Below are positions 27,097 through 35,858 of a DNA stretch of 64,000 bases, one piece after another; the first letter of the stretch is position 1, and each line of letters begins with the position of its first letter. The stretch lies in assembly GCF_005747095.1 (NCBI RefSeq), contig NZ_SWLG01000014.1:1-64000 (forward strand). The letters are read 5' to 3'. The position numbers and the translations under genes were made by a program. This DNA is from Exobacillus caeni (GTDB lineage Bacteria > Bacillota > Bacilli > Bacillales > Guptibacillaceae). The notes under the pieces were generated by a model. The model ran no database searches and had not been told where the DNA came from. It worked only from the letters and a program-made list of their open reading frames with translations.

Positions 27097-28059
27097 ATGC
27101 AGAAACGAAAGATGGTAATCACTCATAATCTTGATGAGAAATACGTGAATCGCATAAACGAGCTCGTACCGGATTGGGATGTTATTGTTGGCAAGGACCG
27201 TGATACCTGGGAAAACCATTTGCAGGATGCTGAGGTTGTTGCCGGCTGGAAAAAGGGAATCGGAGACCAGCTGTTTGGTGATAATGCAAAGCTTCGATGG
27301 CTTCAGACCTGGAGTGCAGGCGTAAACAGCATCCCTTTAGAAAAATTTGAACAGAACGATGTCTACGTTACAAGTGCAAACGGCGTTCATTCCTATCCGA
27401 TCTCTGAAACGATCTTTGCATTAATGCTTGGACTAACTAGAAAGATTGATACATATGTGAGGAACCAGGCTGCTAAAACCTGGCATCACTCTAACCTGAA
27501 GCTTGAAATCCATGGCAAGACACTGGGATTAATTGGAGTAGGAGCAATCGGACGGGAAACTGCCAAAATCGCTAAAGCTTTTGATATGACTGTGTTAGGT
27601 GTACGAAACTCAGGCAATCCCGCCGAAAATGTGGATGAAATGTTTACGCCAGAAGAGTTACACAGCATACTTCCACGCTGCGATTACGTGGTTGTCACAG
27701 TCCCGCTTACTGAAAAGACACAACACTTATTCGGAGCTGGAGAATTTAACTTGATGAAGGAATCTTCTTTCTTCATCAACATAGGAAGAGGAAGAATCGT
27801 CGTGGAAGAGGACTTGATCGCCGCTTTGAAGGATAACAAAATAGCAGGGGCTGGACTCGATGTATTTGAACAAGAACCACTTCCTGAAGAGAGCCCTTTA
27901 TGGAAGATGGAGAAAGTCATCATTACCCCTCACACTGCCGGCTCGACTGAACATTATAACAAGAGAGTGATCGAAGATATTTTCATCCCTAACTTAAAAA
28001 ACTACTTAAAAGGCGAAGAACCTTCAGTTAATCTTGTAGACTTTTCAAAAGGATACTAA
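27097..28059 (+). CDS. D-2-hydroxyacid dehydrogenase
   Basis: NAD(P)-dependent dehydrogenase of 320 aa. The nucleotide-binding motif is GKTLGLIGVGAIGRETAK, and the catalytic Arg (INIGRGRIV), Glu (LDVFEQEPLP) and His (ITPHTAGS) are all present. Members reduce 2-oxo acids such as glyoxylate or hydroxypyruvate; the exact substrate is unclear. An ATG at 27085 is part of the ribosome site (GGAGGT), so the ATG at 27097 is used. A strong terminator follows. Confidence 0.88.
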   Translation: MQKRKMVITHNLDEKYVNRINELVPDWDVIVGKDRDTWENHLQDAEVVAGWKKGIGDQLFGDNAKLRWLQTWSAGVNSIPLEKFEQNDVYVTSANGVHSYPISETIFALMLGLTRKIDTYVRNQAAKTWHHSNLKLEIHGKTLGLIGVGAIGRETAKIAKAFDMTVLGVRNSGNPAENVDEMFTPEELHSILPRCDYVVVTVPLTEKTQHLFGAGEFNLMKESSFFINIGRGRIVVEEDLIAALKDNKIAGAGLDVFEQEPLPEESPLWKMEKVIITPHTAGSTEHYNKRVIEDIFIPNLKNYLKGEEPSVNLVDFSKGY

Positions 28060-28061
28060 TA

Positions 28062-28095
28062 TGAAAAAAGGCTCCGAAGCAGGAGCCTTTTTTCT
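28062..28095 (+). terminator. Terminator of the D-2-hydroxyacid dehydrogenase gene
   Basis: AAAAAAGGCTCC (28064-28075) pairs perfectly with GGAGCCTTTTTT (28082-28093). Confidence 0.93.
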
Positions 28096-28123
28096 TGTCA
28101 GTCTCACTCATTCCTTTTTACTT

Positions 28124-28158
28124 CATAAAAAAGGAGAGCCAGCGCCCTCCTTTTTCGC
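28124..28158 (-). terminator. Terminator of the SDR gene
   Basis: AAAAGGAG and CTCCTTTT form an 8-bp stem with a 10-nt loop, followed on the minus strand by TTTTTT. Confidence 0.8.
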
Positions 28159-28167
28159 CATCCTATT

Positions 28168-28905
28168 TTATTTTGCCATCGGCCGGACAACGACTTCATT
28201 CACGTTCACATAGTCAGGCTGCGTAACAGCATATACAACTGCTCGAGCGATATCATCAGCGTGCAGCTTCTTTCTGTCCGCTCTGTCTTTAAACATGCCC
28301 ATTACTTCTTCATCTGTAATGTGATGTGTAAGCTCTGTTTCAACCGCTCCCGGGGAGATATTAGTTACACGGACACCTGTTTTCGATAGCTCTTTTTCAA
28401 GTCCCATGGAAAGCGCGCGTACTGCATATTTCGTTGCACTGTATACAGTACTCGAAGGGAAAACTTCATGGCCAGCTACAGAAGAAACGTTCACTAGATG
28501 GCCGCTCCCCTGCTCAAGCATGTCTGGAAGAGCCGCATGGATACCGTATAACACACCTTTGATATTTACGTCGACCATTTGTGCCCACTCATCGACTTTA
28601 TCGTTTTTTATGAAGGATAGCAGCATTACGCCCGCATTGTTAATAACGATATCGACTTTGCCGAATTCTTCTTTTGCACGGGCAACAAGGTTTTCCATGT
28701 CATCTTTGCTCGTTACGTCCGTCTTAACAACAATCGCTGAACCATCATTCTTTTCATTAATATTTGAAGAAAGATCCGCAAGCTTTTCCTCACGTCGGGC
28801 CGCAAGAACAACCTTCGCGCCTTCATCAGCAAGATGCTTTGCAATGGCTTCTCCGATCCCGCTGCTCGCACCGGTAACAATCGCTACTTTTTCTTTAAGC
28901 TTCAT
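28168..28905 (-). CDS. Short-chain dehydrogenase/reductase
   Basis: Classical SDR of 245 aa. It shows the TGASSGIG cofactor loop, NNAG, catalytic Ser in NVSSVAG, and YSATK with the catalytic Tyr and Lys; NISPGAVETEL follows. Basic residues after strand 2 (AARREEKL) suggest NADP preference. It resembles the YdfG/YqjQ-type oxidoreductases with unknown physiological substrate. GGAGGGAG lies upstream of the ATG. Monocistronic. Confidence 0.88.
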   Translation of the reverse strand: MKLKEKVAIVTGASSGIGEAIAKHLADEGAKVVLAARREEKLADLSSNINEKNDGSAIVVKTDVTSKDDMENLVARAKEEFGKVDIVINNAGVMLLSFIKNDKVDEWAQMVDVNIKGVLYGIHAALPDMLEQGSGHLVNVSSVAGHEVFPSSTVYSATKYAVRALSMGLEKELSKTGVRVTNISPGAVETELTHHITDEEVMGMFKDRADRKKLHADDIARAVVYAVTQPDYVNVNEVVVRPMAK

Positions 28906-29058
28906 AAAAACTCTCCCTCCGATTTAAAAGGCTTTTTTGTAACTTTTTGATTCTAATTAAACACTATCACAGGTCCTCTTTCTTACCGAACTAATATGCT
29001 TACTAATCTGGTGAATGAAATAATAAATCCGCATGATTTCAACTCTTTTATCCTCAAA

Positions 29059-29090
29059 GAAAAAATAGGGAGATGTCTCCCTATTTTGAT
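29059..29090 (-). terminator. Terminator overlapping the fdhD stop codon
   Basis: AAAATAGGGAGA (29062-29073) pairs with TCTCCCTATTTT (29076-29087); the stop codon of fdhD is inside the stem. A T-run follows on the minus strand. Confidence 0.88.
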
Positions 29091-29875
29091 ATGGTGATCC
29101 GTTCAGGATGGGTATAAACGTTCAGGCGGTTTCCGCGAATAAAACCGACTGCTGTTATCCCCAGGTCATCGGCTAATTCCAATGCCAGTGTCGTTGGAGC
29201 AGACTTTGACAAAATGATTCCCACTCCAATTTTTGAAACCTTTAACAAGACCTCAGAAGAAATCCTTCCGCTAAACGCGATGACCTTATCGGCCAATGAT
29301 ATTTTATTTTGCATGCAATAGCCGTATATTTTATCAAGTGCGTTATGACGACCGATATCAGATCTTGAGACGATCGCTTCCTCAGTATTGCAAAGAGCAG
29401 CATTATGCAATCCTCCGGTCATATGGAAATCCGAGGAACTGTCCTGCATCTCTTTCATCAAGTTAATACACTGATCAACAGAAATGGTTGATCTTCTCAT
29501 GATCGTCTTTGCTGTTTTCACATCACTCTGCAGATAAAACTGCCTGCTTTTGCCGCAGCACGAGCCGATAAACCGCTTGGAATGCGATCTGCTGTTGACA
29601 GCCTGTTTATTTTTCACATCAACATATGCAAATCCACGGTCTTCGTTAATATTCAACGCTAAAATTTCATCCTTGAACCGAATGATTCCCTCAGAAGCCA
29701 GGAATCCGACGATTAGCTCTTCTAGATAGGAAGGTGTGCATACCATCGTTGCAAACTCTTCACCATTAACAAAGATCGTCAGCGGGAACTCATCCGCAAC
29801 CTGGTCTTCAGTTTCAATCAGTTCACCGCCTTCATATTTCAAGATTCTATGATTCTTCATCACGTTGTCATTCAT
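29081..29875 (-). CDS. fdhD: Formate dehydrogenase accessory sulfurtransferase FdhD
   Basis: Protein of 264 aa that passes sulfur to the molybdenum cofactor of formate dehydrogenase-type enzymes. The Cys-Cys pair of the sulfur-transfer loop is in FIGSCCGKS; MTGGLHNAAL, SDIGRHNALDKIYG and FSGRISSEVLLKV are family hallmarks. It starts 12 nt after the molybdoenzyme stop codon with AAGGAG just before the ATG, so both are co-translated. This neighbour supports the assignment of the upstream enzyme. Confidence 0.95.
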   Translation of the reverse strand: MNDNVMKNHRILKYEGGELIETEDQVADEFPLTIFVNGEEFATMVCTPSYLEELIVGFLASEGIIRFKDEILALNINEDRGFAYVDVKNKQAVNSRSHSKRFIGSCCGKSRQFYLQSDVKTAKTIMRRSTISVDQCINLMKEMQDSSSDFHMTGGLHNAALCNTEEAIVSRSDIGRHNALDKIYGYCMQNKISLADKVIAFSGRISSEVLLKVSKIGVGIILSKSAPTTLALELADDLGITAVGFIRGNRLNVYTHPERITISK

Positions 29876-29887
29876 AGTATCTCCTTC

Positions 29888-32245
29888 TTAGCTAATTTCC
29901 ATCTCCAGGTCCTCAATGCGCTTTTCATAGTATTTGGTGTCTTTTTTTGCATTGTATCTGTCAGCTTTCTCTACATAAACGGTGATATTATAATCAGGGA
30001 TGCCAGCATACTTCTCATATCTTCCCCTTGGAAGCAGGAAGTTACCTTCAGGGAAATGCACCCCAAGGTTTCCTTTTGCAATATCAGCACATTTCACTTT
30101 CCCCTGGAATACACCAAAACCGTTATGGACAACTATATTTTCCCCTTCAACCATGCGTTTTTCTTTCGCATCTTCAGGGTTCATCAACACATCGTAACGT
30201 TCCGAATTGTTGAATGGATCTGTTTCTTTATAAATCATCGAGTTAAACTGCTTGCCCCGGCGTGTTGTAAGAATGAACTGTTCTTCTTTTTTCCCCAGGT
30301 CTGGGATTTCAACCGGGATAAGGTTCCCCTTCCCATCCGGTGTCGGACAGACGCCGCCTTCACATAACCAGGCCCCGCCCCACTGGAAGACGTCTCCTCT
30401 TTTCTTCAAATGTTGAATACCGTCATAGTCCGTGTTCGCTTTTGCAATTTCGTCACGGATTTCCTGTCCGCTCTTGAAGTCAACAAGATGAGCAGTTTCA
30501 GGCTTAACCCGCTTTGCGAGATCCACATAAATTTTCCATTCAGAACGGGCTTCTTCCACCTGGTTTTTGTTCCCTGTGATTTCAGGAGAGAAGTAAACCA
30601 TGCGTTCCGTCGAAGTAGAAGTCCCGCCACCATCCTGTTCATATCTCGTTTTGGCAGGAAGTACGATGACTGCTTCTTTTGCATCAACTAGAGTCGATGT
30701 ATTAAGAATGATATCTTGATGAACACGAATTTCTAACTCGGAAAGCGCCTTTTCAACAAAGTTCGGATCAGGCATGGTTTCTAAGAAATTCCCGCCGGAC
30801 ATGTAGTAGAGTTTCACTTTCCGTTCATGGTCTTCTGGAAGAACAATATTTTCTAGTGTAACACCTACGATATCCCCCTGCCATTTCGGAATCTCAAATC
30901 CCCAGACCTTTTCCATTCTATCGATATTTTTTTCATCAAAAGCACCGCCCGGCAAAACGAATGGGTCCGCCCCCATTTCCCCGGAACCTTGAACAGAGGA
31001 ATGTCCACGAAACGGCATAAGCCCTGCCCCTTTACGCCCTAAATGACCACGAAGGAGTGCAAGGTTAGCGACTTGAGAAATATTGTCTGTCGCAAATGCA
31101 TGCATCGTCAATCCTAACGCCCAGGCATAAACGGCATTTTTGCTGTTAGCCAATAAAACGGCTAATTCAGCGATTCTTTCTCTTGAAATCCCGGAAGATT
31201 TTACGATCTCTTCCCAGGATTGTGATTGTACCGCTTCTTTTAACTTATCATATCCGTTCACATGCTCTTCTATAAATTGATGGTTAACGGCAGATCCGTG
31301 TTCTTTTTCTTCCATTTCGAACCATTGCTTCATGATGCCATGCATAAATGCGATGTCTCCACCTATGTTAACCTGAAAAAAGTCATCGGCGAGTTTTGTT
31401 CCGAAAATGGCAGACTCGGCATTGGAAGGAATCCAGTATTTATCCATCGCCGGCTCCTTATAAGGATTAACGACAATGATTTTCGCTCCACGTTTTTTAG
31501 CTTCCAGCATATACTTCGTTGAAACTGGAGAAGCGTTGGATGCTACACTGCCCCAGAACAATAGCACATCAGCTTCGAACCAATCCTGGTAATTCGAAGT
31601 AGAAGCCCCTACACCGACAGACCGCTTTAATGCTGTCTTTGATGGTGAGTGACAGATACGGCTGGCGTTATCGATGTGGTTTGTTCCCAGGAAACGGGAA
31701 ACTTTTGCAGCTACATAATACGACTCGTTCGTAATGCCCCGTGAAGTCAAATAGAACGCATATTGTTTCGGGTCTAATTCTTTCATTTTATCTGCAATCA
31801 TATCCATCGCATCGTCCCATGTTAAACGGGAGAATCTCCTTTCTCCCTTTCTACGGATAAGCGGATATGGAATTCGCCCTAATTTTCTTAGCTCAGTACT
31901 GTCATATTTACGCAGCTCATCAATATCAGCGTGAAGAATCTCTTCTTCGATCGCTGGCTGTGTGTTTAACCGAAGAACGTTCAAACGAGTTGTACACATA
32001 TGAGGGCCTTTCAGCGTTTGGTCTTTAAGCCCTGAAACCCCAAGCGCGCAACCATCACAAACACCCTGTGTAATAATTTTTGTTGCGTAACGAAAATTAT
32101 CTTTGTTGTCTAAAGCGATCTTCATCGTGTCTCGGAAATGATGTGGCTTTATTTTCCCCAATCCGAAGGGAATCGGACTGACCCAGTGTTTTGGCTGGGG
32201 CATCATTTTATGATGGATTGGTCCTTGATGTTTTGTTTCGCCCAT
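29888..32245 (-). CDS. FdhF/YdeP-type molybdopterin oxidoreductase (formate dehydrogenase-like)
   Basis: Molybdoenzyme of 785 aa, cytoplasmic with no Tat signal. An N-terminal Cys group (GVCDGCALG, then HMCTTR) could hold an iron-sulfur cluster. The molybdenum ligand region SRICHSPS has Cys where Sec occurs in some formate dehydrogenases. Middle motifs (GSVASNASPVSTKY, VNPYKEPAMDKYW) and the C-terminal dinucleotide-binding domain (TTRRGKQFNSMIY) are in place. Formate oxidation is likely but other reactions are known for YdeP-like members. The ATG at 32245 is preferred to upstream codons because AAAGG lies 8 nt ahead. It is preceded by a leader with a terminator and followed by fdhD. Confidence 0.88.
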   Translation of the reverse strand: MGETKHQGPIHHKMMPQPKHWVSPIPFGLGKIKPHHFRDTMKIALDNKDNFRYATKIITQGVCDGCALGVSGLKDQTLKGPHMCTTRLNVLRLNTQPAIEEEILHADIDELRKYDSTELRKLGRIPYPLIRRKGERRFSRLTWDDAMDMIADKMKELDPKQYAFYLTSRGITNESYYVAAKVSRFLGTNHIDNASRICHSPSKTALKRSVGVGASTSNYQDWFEADVLLFWGSVASNASPVSTKYMLEAKKRGAKIIVVNPYKEPAMDKYWIPSNAESAIFGTKLADDFFQVNIGGDIAFMHGIMKQWFEMEEKEHGSAVNHQFIEEHVNGYDKLKEAVQSQSWEEIVKSSGISRERIAELAVLLANSKNAVYAWALGLTMHAFATDNISQVANLALLRGHLGRKGAGLMPFRGHSSVQGSGEMGADPFVLPGGAFDEKNIDRMEKVWGFEIPKWQGDIVGVTLENIVLPEDHERKVKLYYMSGGNFLETMPDPNFVEKALSELEIRVHQDIILNTSTLVDAKEAVIVLPAKTRYEQDGGGTSTSTERMVYFSPEITGNKNQVEEARSEWKIYVDLAKRVKPETAHLVDFKSGQEIRDEIAKANTDYDGIQHLKKRGDVFQWGGAWLCEGGVCPTPDGKGNLIPVEIPDLGKKEEQFILTTRRGKQFNSMIYKETDPFNNSERYDVLMNPEDAKEKRMVEGENIVVHNGFGVFQGKVKCADIAKGNLGVHFPEGNFLLPRGRYEKYAGIPDYNITVYVEKADRYNAKKDTKYYEKRIEDLEMEIS

Positions 32246-32385
32246 TTTCATCACCTTTACTTTTTTATTTTGATAACAAAAAACCACCGAAGTCTTCCGT
32301 TACTCTTGAAGCGGGAAACTACGGTGGTTAGTCTTAAACAGGAACGCTGCCAAGTGCCAACACACTTAACCATATCTATTTAATT
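32246..32385 (-). ncRNA. Leader RNA A upstream of the formate dehydrogenase-like gene
   Basis: On the minus strand three structures follow in order: a hairpin AAGTG-6 nt-CACTT (32352-32367), a hairpin CAG-CGTTC-CTG (32339-32349), and a terminator in which AACCACCG pairs with CGGTGGTT followed by TTTTTT (32275-32329). The coding region starts just after. This layout implies transcription attenuation. The CAG-CGNNC-CTG hairpin occurs twice in the leader of the neighbouring transporter gene. It matches no riboswitch class that I recognise. Confidence 0.6.
32275..32329 (-). terminator. Attenuator terminator in leader A
   Basis: ACCACCG pairs with CGGTGGT, extended by TTCC/GGAA inside, then a T-run. 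It lies upstream of, not after, a gene in the same direction, and so would need read-through. Confidence 0.75.
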
Positions 32386-32745
32386 ATTTTTAACAAACTT
32401 ATCGGCTATATCATGATCAAACACAAAGATCGACATGCCAAAATCCTTTTCAATATCAATGTCAACAAAAAGATCAATCAATTTTGCGCCAAGCAGCTCT
32501 TCCATCTCGACAGGCCGGTTATTCTTATACATTTCTTTAACCATCTCAGTACGGGCTGCCCGGAGCATTTGCTTTCCATCATTTGATGTAGAAATAAACT
32601 TTTCTACCGGAGACAGGTTGCCCTCCATTTCACAGATCGCCCAGTTTTTACAGAAGGTTGTCTTGATCTGGCGCGGCCCTTTCCCCATATGGCGTTTTCG
32701 AAATGCTCTCACAAGGTTGCTAAACTCTGCTTCATAGTTAGTCAT
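32380..32745 (-). CDS. DUF2294 domain protein
   Basis: Small soluble protein of 121 aa. Its RAFRKRHMGKGPRQIKTTF and LFVDIDIEKDFGMSIFVFD segments match the DUF2294 family, which in Bacilli is often found beside formate dehydrogenase genes; the biochemical role is unknown. The frame opens at a TTG at 32775, but AAAAGGA lies 9 nt before the ATG at 32745. It sits 61 nt after the OFA transporter gene and 134 nt before the dehydrogenase, with leader A in between. A regulatory or RNA-related function is conceivable but unsupported. Confidence 0.8.
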   Translation of the reverse strand: MTNYEAEFSNLVRAFRKRHMGKGPRQIKTTFCKNWAICEMEGNLSPVEKFISTSNDGKQMLRAARTEMVKEMYKNNRPVEMEELLGAKLIDLFVDIDIEKDFGMSIFVFDHDIADKFVKNN

Positions 32746-32806
32746 TTGCGACATTCCTTTTAAATAAGCCTTCAATTACTAATAGAGAATTATAAACCAG
32801 GAATTG

Positions 32807-34075
32807 TTAACTTGCAACAGATTGAGCCGCTTTACTTTCCTGTTCTTTCTTGAGTCTCTTGATATCAAAGCGGACTAAGAAAGAAACGATAAATGCGACT
32901 ACAAACAAACCGGCAAAGAATGTTAAACTGTTCGCATAGCTTCCGGTCGTATCCTTGATCCATGCTGCGAAAAGCGGCCCGACAAGGCCTGCCGCTGCCC
33001 AGGCAGTTAAAATATATCCGTGGATGGCACCGAGCTGTTTTGTTCCAAACAAATCTCCTATAAAAGCAGGAATGGAAGCAAACCCTCCTCCATAGCAGGT
33101 ATAGATAACAGCAAGCATGATCTGGAAGATGATCGCTGTCGTAACATTTGGAAGCATCAGGAACAAGCCGATCTGCAAGACAAAGAATGTTGTATACGTA
33201 TTTGTACGTCCGATATAGTCTGAAACGGAAGCCCAGCCAATCCGTCCAAGTCCGTTAAAGATTCCTAATACCCCTACAAGAGCGGCTGCTTCAGCAGTAG
33301 TGAGGCCGATGCTTTCCTGTGCAAGCGGCTTAGCGGCTGATAGAATCGCAATGCCGCATGTTACATTAATAAACAGCATAATCCATAAGAAATAAAAGCG
33401 TTTTGTTTTAACTGCTTCATTCGCCGTTAACTGTGCCAAATCCTGCTTAATTCTACCTTTTCCGCTGTTAACCTTCTCTTTAAATCCTTCTGGAAGCCAG
33501 CCTTCTTCCGGTTTCTCAAGGTAAAGTGAAGAGAGTACCATTACGATAAAATAAGAAATTCCTAAAATGTAAAACGTGCTCGCAATGCCAACCGATTTAA
33601 TTAGTGTGTCCATAACAGGTGAGGCGATTGCAGCTGCAAATCCAAATCCCATGATCGCAAGTCCGGTTGCAAGCCCGCGGCGGTCCGGGAACCACTTAAC
33701 AAGCGTCGAAACAGGAGCGATATATCCGACTCCAAGGCCTATTCCGCCTAACACACCATAGAAGATATATAATAAAGACAAAGAACCTAAGTTAACTGCA
33801 AGTCCTGAACCTGCAATCCCTACTCCAAAAAATACTGCTGCTAAGAGCCCCGCTTTTCTTGGTCCGTATTTTTCAACAAAATGCCCTAAAAAAGCTGCTG
33901 ATAGTCCCAAAAACAGGATAGCAAGGCTAAATGTTAACTGGACCTGGCTTGCTGTCCAGTCAAACTTCTCCATTAAAGGAGCCGTAAAGTTACTCCATGC
34001 ATAAACTGATCCGATTGAAATGTGAATCCCCACTGCCGAAAGTGCAATAAGCCAACGATTCTTACTTTTACCCAA
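32807..34075 (-). CDS. OFA-family MFS transporter (oxalate/formate antiporter-like)
   Basis: Twelve-helix permease of 422 aa. The N-terminus (HISIGSVYAWSNFTAPLMEKF) and the motif LGVGYIAPVSTLVKWFPDRRG are typical of the OFA subfamily, which exchanges oxalate and formate or moves other small carboxylates. Placement next to formate dehydrogenase suggests formate or a related acid as substrate. Start is TTG with AGAGGGGG 7 nt upstream. A long leader with a terminator precedes it. Confidence 0.88.
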   Translation of the reverse strand: MGKSKNRWLIALSAVGIHISIGSVYAWSNFTAPLMEKFDWTASQVQLTFSLAILFLGLSAAFLGHFVEKYGPRKAGLLAAVFFGVGIAGSGLAVNLGSLSLLYIFYGVLGGIGLGVGYIAPVSTLVKWFPDRRGLATGLAIMGFGFAAAIASPVMDTLIKSVGIASTFYILGISYFIVMVLSSLYLEKPEEGWLPEGFKEKVNSGKGRIKQDLAQLTANEAVKTKRFYFLWIMLFINVTCGIAILSAAKPLAQESIGLTTAEAAALVGVLGIFNGLGRIGWASVSDYIGRTNTYTTFFVLQIGLFLMLPNVTTAIIFQIMLAVIYTCYGGGFASIPAFIGDLFGTKQLGAIHGYILTAWAAAGLVGPLFAAWIKDTTGSYANSLTFFAGLFVVAFIVSFLVRFDIKRLKKEQESKAAQSVAS

Positions 34076-34320
34076 CTCTTTTCCCCCTCTTTTTCTATAT
34101 GAATAAAAAACCGCCGCACTTTTTTCCTAAGGTTTTCAAAAAACCATAGAAAATAAAGTGCGACGGTAGTAAAACACAGGTTCGCTGCGCTAAAGCCAGG
34201 TCACAACTTAAACGGTTACATCTGTTGTTTTTAACAGGAAACAGGGACGCTGTTCCAAAATCAAAAACATAAGATATGTAGTAATGTTCACAAAAGATTC
34301 AAAATCACTTAATTATCTTA
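34076..34320 (-). ncRNA. Leader RNA B upstream of the OFA transporter gene
   Basis: The ~300-nt gap here holds a promoter and a structured leader. In minus-strand order: a hairpin GGAACAG-CGTCC-CTGTTTCC (about 34236-34257), a second hairpin AGCGCAG-CGAAC-CTGTGTTT (about 34175-34192), then a terminator. Both hairpins carry the same CGNNC pentaloop on a CAG/CTG stem as leader A. The transporter start follows the terminator. No known riboswitch consensus was recognised. Confidence 0.6.
34104..34170 (-). terminator. Attenuator terminator in leader B
   Basis: ACCGTCGCACTTT (34156-34168 complement) pairs with AAAGTGCGGCGGT and runs into TTTTTT on the minus strand, just ahead of the transporter ribosome site. 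Confidence 0.8.
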
Positions 34321-34343
34321 ATGTATTTTGGTAGCACAGTCAA
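34315..34343 (-). promoter_or_regulatory. Sigma-A promoter of the OFA transporter operon
   Basis: On the minus strand TTGACT (34338-34343), a 17-nt spacer and TAAGAT (34315-34320). It gives a leader of ~230 nt before the TTG start. Confidence 0.7.
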
Positions 34344-34377
34344 GGTTAATTCTCTATTTATCAAAAGGATTATCCCG

Positions 34378-35340
34378 TTAAATATCAATCGTAATCTTTC
34401 TGGTTTTCGCACGCGAGACACAGGTTAAGATTCTATCCTGTGCCGCTTTTTGCTCTTCGGTCAAGAAGGAATCATAGTGATCGACTTGGCCTTCTTTTAC
34501 ATTTAGCTCGCATGATCCGCAGCGTCCGGCTCTGCAGGAATAAGGAGCATCGATCCCCGCTTCCAATAGCGCTTCAAGAAGCGACTTTTCTTTTGGCACT
34601 TTCAATATCCTTCCACTTTTTAGTTCCACCTCAAAAGGCTCGAGCTTCTCAGGTCGCGGAGCTGTAAAACGCTCGAAGTGAACCGATGACTCAGGATAAC
34701 CGTACCGTTTCGCTGCCTCTGTAAAGTTCGCAATAAAAGTTTCCGGTCCACAAAAATAAGCATGTGTTCCAATCTTATGTTGAAGTAGCGAAGAGACACT
34801 CACCCGTTTTGCATTATCTTCCCTTGAGAAGTAAAAACGGCATCGGCCAGGATATTTTTCCTTTAAAAGATGGTAGAAAGCACACTGCTCCTTTGTTTTT
34901 GCAGCATAATGAAGTTCAAATGAAGCACCTTTCTCCTTTAGCTCTGCCATCATGGATAAAAAAGGAGTTATACCGATTCCTGCAGCATAAAACACATGAT
35001 GCTTTGCTTTAAAGCTCAAAGGAAAGTGGTTTCTCGGAAAGCTGACTTGCAGTCTGTCCCCTTCCTTTACTTCCTGATGCCAGAAACGGGAACCGCCTTT
35101 TGAAGCTTCGTTTAAACGAATCGCAATCTGATAGTTGCCAGAGTCAGCAGGATAGTTTGTTAAAGAGTATGATCTCGCAAGCTTTCCTTCTGGCGGTTTT
35201 ATATAGGTAGTGATATGGGATCCAGCACTAAACCGGGGGAGTGGTTCATTCCCTTCCGGAGCAAGGGTAAACCGTTTTACATAAGGAGTTTCTCTATGAA
35301 TGGCTTTTACGATAACAGGTATCGTTTTTTCTTGATGCAT
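34378..35340 (-). CDS. PDR/VanB-type flavin-iron-sulfur reductase (dimethylamine monooxygenase reductase subunit)
   Basis: Electron-transfer protein of 320 aa. It has an FMN/FAD domain (RSYSLTNYP), an NAD-binding domain (AAGIGITPFLSMM, AYFCGPETF) and a C-terminal plant-type [2Fe-2S] ferredoxin (CRAGRCGSCELNV and a later Cys in ILTCVS). It is the last of three genes whose other products are a DmmA-type protein and a DUF3445 haem protein, so it most likely feeds electrons to the N-demethylase. The ATG lies 20 nt after the preceding gene. Confidence 0.85.
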   Translation of the reverse strand: MHQEKTIPVIVKAIHRETPYVKRFTLAPEGNEPLPRFSAGSHITTYIKPPEGKLARSYSLTNYPADSGNYQIAIRLNEASKGGSRFWHQEVKEGDRLQVSFPRNHFPLSFKAKHHVFYAAGIGITPFLSMMAELKEKGASFELHYAAKTKEQCAFYHLLKEKYPGRCRFYFSREDNAKRVSVSSLLQHKIGTHAYFCGPETFIANFTEAAKRYGYPESSVHFERFTAPRPEKLEPFEVELKSGRILKVPKEKSLLEALLEAGIDAPYSCRAGRCGSCELNVKEGQVDHYDSFLTEEQKAAQDRILTCVSRAKTRKITIDI

Positions 35341-35359
35341 GGCTAATCCCCCATCTCAT

Positions 35360-35854
35360 TTATAGCTTTGCAACATAACCAAGATAAGCGTCCCTTAGTG
35401 AGGAATAGTGATCAGAAACGGAAAGCAACAAATCACAGTGCTTGCAACGGATTTCAGGAAGTTCTTTTTCCTCGCTGGTTTCCTTCTCGCGCACAACTGT
35501 AATTCCGTGGCATCGGCAACAGAACACGTTTGTCTTTTTTTCCCCATAGCCTATGTATTGTGCTTCTTCATTTGAAAATCCAATATCTTCTGCTAACCTT
35601 TTTATACTATCGAGCTTGTCCCATTGTAGTGAGACATAAAGGAAGTTCCCCATTTTCTGCTGGCTGAGCCACATCGATACATCAGTCTGAGGCGTTTCAT
35701 CTTCCGAACTCCCCCCTATAAAAACCAGCTCAAAAGGAAGATTAGATTCAACAACAGCATCAATAACATGCTGTAAGATTACCAAACCCTTTTGGTCAGT
35801 TAAAAAAAGATATTTCCGCTTATCAGGAATGAAAGTAGCTTTTTCTGTGTTCAA
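35360..35854 (-). CDS. dmmA: DmmA-family subunit of dimethylamine monooxygenase
   Basis: Protein of 164 aa. The first ~100 residues are alpha/beta without motifs; the C-terminal part carries two Cys pairs (CCRCHG and CKHCD) suited to a rubredoxin-like iron or zinc site. This matches the DmmA subunit described with haem-dependent amine N-demethylases. Start is TTG with AAGGTG 5 nt upstream, immediately after the haem-subunit stop codon, so the two are coupled. Confidence 0.8.
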   Translation of the reverse strand: MNTEKATFIPDKRKYLFLTDQKGLVILQHVIDAVVESNLPFELVFIGGSSEDETPQTDVSMWLSQQKMGNFLYVSLQWDKLDSIKRLAEDIGFSNEEAQYIGYGEKKTNVFCCRCHGITVVREKETSEEKELPEIRCKHCDLLLSVSDHYSSLRDAYLGYVAKL

Positions 35855-35858
35855 ATGC

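Noticed and set aside
28406-28927. 173-codon plus-strand open frame
   Set aside because: Antisense to an SDR gene with intact motifs.
29888-32245. Selenocysteine-containing formate dehydrogenase
   Set aside because: The molybdenum ligand position is an ordinary Cys codon (RICHSP).
32246-32385. Moco or ZTP riboswitch upstream of the formate dehydrogenase-like gene
   Set aside because: Context was suggestive, but conserved cores of those classes could not be found; the element is reported as unclassified instead.
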